NCBI GenBank assembly: GCA_029245025.1
Contig: JAQWQC010000031.1
Coordinates: 62,001 to 126,000, forward strand
DNA length: 64,000 nucleotides
Source of the DNA: Rhodospirillaceae bacterium
Lineage (GTDB): Bacteria > Pseudomonadota > Alphaproteobacteria > Rhodospirillales > Rhodospirillaceae
Direction: 5' to 3'
This document shows, in pieces, positions 59,063-64,000 of this stretch (positions are counted from its first letter, which is position 1; each line of letters begins with the position of its first letter). Made by a program: the position numbers and the translations under genes. The notes under the pieces were generated by a model. The model was not told the DNA's origin. It did no database searches and was given only the letters and a program-made list of their open reading frames with translations.

Positions 59063-59545
59063 AGTGCGATCAAGTCAATCGCGTTGCTACCTCTTTGAGC
59101 TACACCTTAACTTTAGCTTTTGTTCCGGCAAGCCCTTTGATGCTGCCCATATTGGCGGCTTTTCGCGCTTTCGCGGGCTTGAGAGATTCGGTTCTTGATC
59201 TGGTTCTGACCAATTTTATTCCCGATACGGGAATGTTCATGAACAAGGCCCCGAAGAGCTTCATTTTGCTACAAGCCGCCTTACGACCATTAGCTTTTGG
59301 GGTTAATAGTTACCTCGGCACTTCTTCCGCTGAGGATCGGGTGGCGTTTAATCGAAACTTTCGCGTAGCCAGGCCCGTTTTCTGTTCTGCTTGGTAAATA
59401 CATGCTGGCGGTTCTATTCGAGGCCGCTTTTATGTTAATTTACACCGATGTTCCAAACCGTAGGGTCAGAATCGGTGACGCTTTTCGGGGCGGCCTTATT
59501 GCGGCGCTCAGACCACGAAAGAACCAGTGGTCAGGTGGTCGTCTC
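59050..59545 (+). pseudogene. Broken YihY/BrkB-family membrane protein gene
   Basis: Two adjacent open frames (59059-59397 and 59402-59629) match different parts of one YihY/virulence factor BrkB protein. The first has VATSLSYTLTLAFVPASPL, LVLTNFIPDTG and AFNRNFRVARPVF, the N-terminal and mid segments. The second has LFEAAFMLIYTDVPNRRVRIGDAF and GGLIAAL, the late segments. About 80-100 residues of the middle and all of the last helix are missing, and a stop at 59395-59397 breaks the frame. In other Alphaproteobacteria yihY often lies beside fabI, so this looks like an ancestral neighbour in decay. Confidence 0.75.
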
Positions 59546-59872
59546 ACCCTGATGATGGATGTCGTGGCAGCGATTCATGCCGTTGCCGGATTGGGCGCTG
59601 CACTGTCCCAACGGGTGTTGCGACAATAAATTTGTTTCAAACAAGCATCGGCCCCAAGGGACTGCCGCAGTTCTTTGCTGTAATCTTCACCGACGACGCT
59701 TAACACGGGGCGGCTCCCGAAGGCTATCGATCATGTCATCCCAGAAAAACAACCGAAGCGTCTTATCTAACGCCCAAAATATAAACATTTAGATTCTCCG
59801 TATATCGAATTGATATAGCCCTAGGATTGAATATAAGTGCCACTGAAGAGCCTTCATAATACCCCGTTCTTC
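59546..59872. other. Gene-poor decayed stretch
   Basis: After the yihY remnant, no frame here shows a recognisable domain. The frame ending 59629 loses YihY similarity after GGLIAAL. The stretch to the lipoprotein gene stop looks like eroded coding sequence or spacer. No repeats, hairpins or RNA signatures stand out. Confidence 0.5.
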
Positions 59873-60364
59873 TTATTGGCTGACAATCTTCCAACTGCCA
59901 TTTTCCTGACGACAGGCAGTACCGTAGCCGTTTTCTTGCCTACCACCCACAGTAAATTCCGTTTGAAATTCGCGGCAATAACGTCCTGTGTTGGTGTAGC
60001 CGTCACGTACCGGTTTGACATTACCGAAGTTGCCACTTTCAGGGTTGTTCCAAACAATGGCTTCTCCGATAGGCGCGCTGTAGGCGTACTGCTGCGCGCG
60101 GTAGGCTTTCATGCGGTCAAGCTCATCCATGCCGCGCCCCACTTTATTACCGATGGCTGCGCCAAGCATTGTTCCGGCAGCGGTGGCGACGATTTGGCCG
60201 CCTCCGGAGCCAATGGAGGACCCGGCCCACGCGCCCGCCGCCGCACCTAAAAGGGTACCGAGGGTTTCGTTTTGGTTGCTGCCATCTGCTGCACAACCGC
60301 TAAGCACCATGGCTGAGGCCAGAAACCCAGCTGATAACGTTGTTCTCAAAGGGGATCTCGACAT
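59873..60364 (-). CDS. 17-kDa surface antigen-like lipoprotein (RT0821/Lpp0805 family)
   Basis: The 163-aa product has a lipoprotein signal with lipobox LSGC (cysteine at about residue 24), a glycine-rich hairpin (LGTLLGAAAGAWAGSSIGSG; TMLGAAIGNKVGRGMD) as in the Rickettsia 17-kDa antigen, and a C-terminal domain with YCREFQTEFTVGG and GTACRQENGSWKIV. It is anchored in the outer membrane in known members. A GAGGAA ribosome site precedes the ATG. Confidence 0.88.
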   Translation of the reverse strand: MSRSPLRTTLSAGFLASAMVLSGCAADGSNQNETLGTLLGAAAGAWAGSSIGSGGGQIVATAAGTMLGAAIGNKVGRGMDELDRMKAYRAQQYAYSAPIGEAIVWNNPESGNFGNVKPVRDGYTNTGRYCREFQTEFTVGGRQENGYGTACRQENGSWKIVSQ

Positions 60365-60515
60365 AAGTTCCTCACAATTCCGTTGGCAAACCTCTGATAA
60401 TCTACAACTTCATACAACCGCGAAAAGGTGGCAAAATCAGGGCGAAATGGGGTGTGCCGTGGTTGACATCTGCGTGATTGCGGACCAAACCGGAACTTCC
60501 TACCTAAATGTATAA

Positions 60516-61133
60516 ATGAGCGTTAAACGCATGGCGACACCAGACCTTATCCCCAAAGTAGAAGACCCGATGGAGCTGTTTGAGGCGTGGTTCCAAGAGG
60601 CACAGACGTCTGAGTTGAATGACCCAGATGCGATGAGCCTTGCCACATCAACCCCTGATGGGATGCCTTCTTTGCGCATGATTTTGCTCAAAGGTCACGG
60701 CCCCGATGGATTTGCGTTCTATACCAATAAAGAAAGTAAAAAAGGCCAGCAGATCGCGGCTAATGCCAGGGCTGCACTCTGTTTTCATTGGAAGTCGTTA
60801 CGTAGACAGGTCCGAGTTGAAGGGGTTCTAACGGAAGTAAGTGAGCATCAGGCTGATACATATTTTGGGTCCCGCTCCAGGGAGAGTCAGGTCGCAGCGT
60901 GGGCATCTAACCAGTCGAGGCCAATGAAAGACCGTGATGAATTCATTGAAAAGTTTACCAGCGCTACCACCAAGTTTGACGGTAAAGACGTGCCGCGCCC
61001 AAAACACTGGTCTGGATTTCTACTGACACCTGGTATGATTGAATTCTGGCTCGACCAGCCACATCGTATGCACGATCGTTTGGTATATAAGAAAGAGGGA
61101 GCGCAATGGAGTGCTGAACGGGTCTATCCCTAA
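60516..61133 (+). CDS. pdxH: Pyridoxamine 5'-phosphate oxidase
   Basis: FMN enzyme that oxidises PNP and PMP to pyridoxal phosphate. The 205-aa product has PDGMPSLRMILLKGHGPDGF, the FMN block FYTNKESKKGQQIAANARAAL (key YTN and KKG), FHWKSLRRQVRVEG and the C-terminal RMHDRLVY. Length is normal. No ribosome site is clear at the ATG; an in-frame ATG at 60531 is also possible. Confidence 0.96.
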   Translation: MSVKRMATPDLIPKVEDPMELFEAWFQEAQTSELNDPDAMSLATSTPDGMPSLRMILLKGHGPDGFAFYTNKESKKGQQIAANARAALCFHWKSLRRQVRVEGVLTEVSEHQADTYFGSRSRESQVAAWASNQSRPMKDRDEFIEKFTSATTKFDGKDVPRPKHWSGFLLTPGMIEFWLDQPHRMHDRLVYKKEGAQWSAERVYP

Positions 61134-61155
61134 CTCTTAGCCGTATAGTGAACTG

Positions 61156-62094
61156 ATGCCAACTGACTCGCTGACAACTGCTGCTCTGACCGCACCGCTA
61201 ACGCGTCTTATGCGGTTTGCCACGTATGCTGCTGTGTGCACTGCGATCATGCTGATCGTTGTTAAGACTGTCGCCTTTCTCATCACAAACTCTGTTGCTT
61301 TGTTGTCGAGTTTGGTGGACTCGGTCCTTGATCTATTTGCCTCGCTCGTCACCTTGTGGGCGGTCGGGCACGCTCTGACACCTGCAGACAAAGAGCATCG
61401 CTTTGGCCATGGCAAGGCTGAGCCTCTTTCTGGGTTGGCGCAGTCTGCATTTGTTGCAGGGTCAGCCGTTTTGCTTTTGGTGGAGGCGGCGTCAAGGATT
61501 AACAAAGACAATCAAGTTGAGTCTGGAGATGTAGGAATCGGTGTGATGATATTTTCCATCATCGTTACTCTTGTCTTGGTGGTCTTCCAGAAATTTGTGG
61601 TAAAGCGTACAGGATCGGTAGCGATTGGTGCGGACTCGCTCCACTATACAGGTGACCTACTTCTCAACCTAAGTGTCATTGGGGCTCTGATGCTTTCCAC
61701 GTATGGAAACGTCGGTTGGGCGGACCCTGTATTCGCAATCGGCATCGGGTTTTTCCTCCTATGGAATGCTTCCAAAATAGCCCATAAGTCGGTGGCATTT
61801 CTCATGGATCATGAGTTGCCGGAGGAACAACGGCAGGCGATTAAGGCGGTCGTGCTTAAGCATCCCAAGGTCATAGATGTGCACGAATTGCGCACCCGCT
61901 CTTCTGGTTTGCAGGTGTTTATGCAGATGCACATGGTGCTTGATGCCAAGTTGTCATTGTTGGAGGCCCATCGCATTGCCGACGAGGTTGAGGTGGCGTT
62001 GATGGCGGACTACCCGAGCGCTGACATCATTATCCACCAAGATCCTGATGGTGTTGAAGAATTTCACCAGCCAGTGGGGTCAGCATTAGCCTAA
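61156..62094 (+). CDS. Cation diffusion facilitator (FieF-like)
   Basis: Proton-coupled exporter of divalent metals such as zinc or iron. The 312-aa product has six hydrophobic segments; the metal site residues appear as SLVDSVLDLFAS (two aspartates, near residue 50) and GADSLHYTGDLL (histidine and aspartate near 155), the DD-HD set of the zinc/iron group. A cytoplasmic domain follows from about residue 205 (LPEEQRQAIKAVVL). The HRFGHGKAEPLSGLAQS loop is typical. It follows pdxH by 22 bases. Confidence 0.93.
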   Translation: MPTDSLTTAALTAPLTRLMRFATYAAVCTAIMLIVVKTVAFLITNSVALLSSLVDSVLDLFASLVTLWAVGHALTPADKEHRFGHGKAEPLSGLAQSAFVAGSAVLLLVEAASRINKDNQVESGDVGIGVMIFSIIVTLVLVVFQKFVVKRTGSVAIGADSLHYTGDLLLNLSVIGALMLSTYGNVGWADPVFAIGIGFFLLWNASKIAHKSVAFLMDHELPEEQRQAIKAVVLKHPKVIDVHELRTRSSGLQVFMQMHMVLDAKLSLLEAHRIADEVEVALMADYPSADIIIHQDPDGVEEFHQPVGSALA

Positions 62095-62180
62095 AATCGC
62101 GGCGCCAGGAGTGGCATTCAATAGGTTGAGCCTGTTACCATAGCCCTTCACGTAGGGTGAGTGTTCAAGTGGGGAGCGCC

Positions 62181-63056
62181 ATGTCCGCTGTTAAGAGTGT
62201 CCTTGCTGTAGTTGGAGACCCGCAATCGGGGCGGGCATGCTTAAGCACCGCTTTACGGTTGGGCAGGCAGTTGGATTGCCATGTCGACGCATTACACGTT
62301 TTGGCCGATCCGACCGCAGCCTTGCCATTGGTAGGCGAAGCTATGTCCGGTGCTATGGTCGATGAAATGATGGGTGTTGCTGAGCGAGAAGCCGGCCAGC
62401 GCGCAAACTCAACTCGGACTATGTTCGATGAGGTGACATCAGGTAATTCTTATCCGTCTAGCGCCACATCCATTGACGGTTTTGGTGTCAGTTGGCTCGA
62501 AGAATCCGGTGTAGAAGAGCAGGTTGTGGCGCTGCGCGGATGTCGTGCGGATTTGATTGTTGTGGGTCGCCCGACAACGGAGAATGAAACAGCAGCCGTG
62601 ATGACGCTTAATGCAGCGCTGATGCAGAGCGGGCGTGCCGTAGTCGCCGCACCGCCAATCTTATCTGAGGATGACACTGTGCCTGGCCCTGTTGAGCGCG
62701 TTGCGGTGTTTTGGAACGGGAGTACTGAAGCAACCCGGGCCGTTCAAGCAGCCTTGCCACTGCTAGCGGCTGCGAAAGAAGTCACTGTTCTCAGAGTAGA
62801 AGAGGAAGAGTGGTACGCCGGAACTGAAGACTTAGATGTTCACTTAACCCGTCATGGTGTAAAAACGGTTATTTCTAAAGTCTTGCCCCGGGAAATACGG
62901 ACAGGGCGATCTTTACTATACGCGGCGCAGGACTGTAACGCCGATATGATGGTCATGGGTGCATACACGCGGTCTAAGCTTCGGCAACTCATGCTAGGCA
63001 GTGTTACAGGTTACGTTATGGAGCATGCAATCCTGCCCGTTCTGATGTGCCACTGA
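62181..63056 (+). CDS. Two-domain universal stress protein
   Basis: The 291-aa product holds two Usp folds: the first starts VKSVLAVVGDPQSGRACLSTA and the second VERVAVFWNGSTEATRAVQA near residue 170. The second has MGAYTRSKLRQLMLGSVTGYV at the end; this resembles the ATP loop G-x2-G-x9-G-S but with threonine at the second glycine, so nucleotide binding is uncertain. I chose the ATG at 62181 with GGGGAG 5 bases ahead; a GTG at 62157 is in frame. Role in stress survival is inferred from the family. Confidence 0.88.
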   Translation: MSAVKSVLAVVGDPQSGRACLSTALRLGRQLDCHVDALHVLADPTAALPLVGEAMSGAMVDEMMGVAEREAGQRANSTRTMFDEVTSGNSYPSSATSIDGFGVSWLEESGVEEQVVALRGCRADLIVVGRPTTENETAAVMTLNAALMQSGRAVVAAPPILSEDDTVPGPVERVAVFWNGSTEATRAVQAALPLLAAAKEVTVLRVEEEEWYAGTEDLDVHLTRHGVKTVISKVLPREIRTGRSLLYAAQDCNADMMVMGAYTRSKLRQLMLGSVTGYVMEHAILPVLMCH

Positions 63057-63376
63057 ACGGCATTCAATCCCTAAATTATCCGAATGGACCTAATTGTCTT
63101 GGCGGTGCCCGTCATGTTTCTGCTGTTTCGAAATCTCCCGCGCAAGGCTAAAGAAGGGCGCTAAGACCAGCGAAAGAGAACTCTGAGGCGCGATCCGTGA
63201 TTTATCTTGTTTCGATCCTTGTGTCGACATCCAAAGTAAGCGCTGGCGGGAATGAGAACATGCTTCTCTGAGATTTCTTTGAACGTTGGCTTATCTGCTG
63301 CAGTTTCTGCCCGGGCATTGATTGCAGGTGGTTTCTGTCAAGAGACATCATGTCCCCACTACAAAATGTATGCGGT
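63057..63376. other. Gene-poor stretch after the universal stress gene
   Basis: A 26-codon frame MDLIVLAVPVMFLLF (63084-63164, plus) is too short to trust. I see no RNA, recognisable protein domain or strong repeat. Composition resembles its surroundings. Confidence 0.5.
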
Positions 63377-63511
63377 TTAATCAGTCCCGATAATGGTCGC
63401 GGGATTGGTTGGACGGATATTAGATCCGTTTAGCTGTTCAAAAAAGACGCGAAAGGATCGGGCCAATCCAAGGCGTTCAATGATATCGCGCCTGCGGCGC
63501 TCTAAGCTCAT
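63377..63511 (-). CDS. Possible 44-aa small protein
   Basis: A minus-strand ATG frame reads MSLERRRRDIIERLGLARSF and ends TIIGTD at TAA 63379-63377. It is basic and helix-prone at the start and lies 54 bases downstream of the TPR protein on the same strand. The ATG lacks a clear ribosome site and I do not recognise the sequence, so it may be a chance frame or a remnant. Confidence 0.3.
   Translation of the reverse strand: MSLERRRRDIIERLGLARSFRVFFEQLNGSNIRPTNPATIIGTD
63413..63429. repeat. Short inverted repeat ACGGAT/ATCCGT
   Basis: Arms of 6 bp around a 5-base centre ATTAG, inside the candidate 44-aa frame. Too short to assign a role. Confidence 0.25.
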
Positions 63512-63564
63512 ACCGAGAACACATCGGACCGCATAAATTTGTGAGTTAAGCGTATTGGTTGCAG

Positions 63565-64000
63565 TTAGCTTTGTCGCTCTACATTACCTTCCTGTCCGAC
63601 ACGTTCCGCGGCCTTTTTGCGGGTCCGCAGGGTGAGGCTAATATTGGTTATCAAAACATCATCTCCAGGGCTGAACGTCAGCGCTTTATAATAATCGGAC
63701 AGAGCTTGATCATATTTCTGTTGGTAGAAATGGATGTTCGCCCTGTTGTTATAGAAACTCCACTCCCGCGGCCTTTTGGTGATCGCTTTGTTGCAGGCCT
63801 CAATAGCTTCGGCGAAATGCCCTTGGCCTGTGAGGCCAATGCACAGATTATTGAGGGCAGCTGCGATATTCTTCGGCGTTAGGCCGCCAGAGCGCAAAGC
63901 CTGCCTCGCGAGGCCGACACCCTTATTCCATTTTTCAAGGTCTAATGCGTGGGCGGACTCATTCACCAAGCCATTGCTAACACTAAAAATATTTGCCTGG
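63565..64000 (-). CDS. TPR-repeat protein (3' part; N terminus beyond window)
   Basis: The frame is open to the right window edge, where it reads QANIFSVSNG ahead of residues VNESAHALDLEKWNKG. At least two tetratricopeptide units are visible: one with ALNNLCIGLTGQGHFAEAIEACNKAI and the next with YNNRANIHFYQQKYDQALSDYYKAL. The residues after the edge look like the mature start of a secreted protein (…QANIF), so a signal peptide may lie outside. Such proteins scaffold other proteins; the partner is unknown. Confidence 0.75.
   Translation of the reverse strand, partial: QANIFSVSNGLVNESAHALDLEKWNKGVGLARQALRSGGLTPKNIAAALNNLCIGLTGQGHFAEAIEACNKAITKRPREWSFYNNRANIHFYQQKYDQALSDYYKALTFSPGDDVLITNISLTLRTRKKAAERVGQEGNVERQS

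Overview
The window reads as a compact stretch of an alphaproteobacterial chromosome. Three lines of sequence evidence point there: a circularly permuted two-piece tmRNA gene with its tag frame near 28920-28955, an RpoH-type sigma factor with an RpoH box, and neighbourhoods familiar from Alphaproteobacteria (rnpB upstream of mraZ; hflK-hflC-degP; purN-purM; ppk-ppx; xseB-ispA-dxs-tlyA). Base composition looks moderate (low-to-mid 50s % G+C by eye, not computed). A Rhodospirillales-like, free-living heterotroph is my guess; the sequence does not settle the order.

Layout. (1) 1-15570, minus strand: the division and cell wall (dcw) cluster, transcribed mraZ, rsmH, ftsL, ftsI, murE, murF, mraY, murD, ftsW, murG, murC, murB, ddl, ftsQ and the first 77 codons of ftsA. 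Most junctions are ATGA-type overlaps, so translation is probably coupled. (2) 15790-18772, minus: RNase P RNA, a peptidoglycan amidase, a DMT-family permease and an rpoH-like sigma factor. (3) 19072-24118, plus: a DmdC-like acyl-CoA dehydrogenase and a large AsmA-family protein. (4) 24210-28761, minus: a ribbon-helix-helix protein, class II fumarase, an alpha/beta hydrolase, class I fumarase and SspB, with permuted ssrA just upstream of sspB. (5) 29242-36572: thyA-folA, mrp on the opposite strand, hflK-hflC-degP, holC and ndk. (6) 36603-47874: purN with convergent purM, a DUF2066 protein with hda, sixA, ppk-ppx, rnd and aspS. (7) 47881-55084: a ROK kinase, a metallo-beta-lactamase-fold protein with an ArsR repressor, a deacetylase, and xseB-ispA-dxs-tlyA. 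(8) 55096-58855, minus: fabI-aroC-sppA. (9) 58856-64000: a decayed region holding a broken yihY/brkB gene, then a 17-kDa-antigen-like lipoprotein, pdxH, a cation-efflux transporter, a two-domain universal stress protein, a gene-poor stretch, and a TPR protein that runs off the right edge.

How the genes fit together. Peptidoglycan precursor synthesis and septation form one co-expressed block. ssrA and sspB (ribosome rescue and delivery of tagged proteins to ClpXP), hflKC, degP and rpoH form a dispersed protein-quality-control set; a candidate RpoH-type promoter lies in front of degP. thyA/folA, purN/purM and ndk cover nucleotide supply, ppk/ppx polyphosphate, and xseB/ispA/dxs isoprenoid precursors.

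I found no phage, insertion sequence, CRISPR array, tRNA, rRNA or obvious defence island. I did not find a convincing undescribed multi-gene system. The most interesting features are small: the permuted tmRNA with an all-alanine tag end beside sspB, a 37-bp near-cruciform palindrome between rpoH and the acyl-CoA dehydrogenase gene, the yihY ruin, a probable leaderless thyA, and a head-to-head overlap of purM with the DUF2066 gene.
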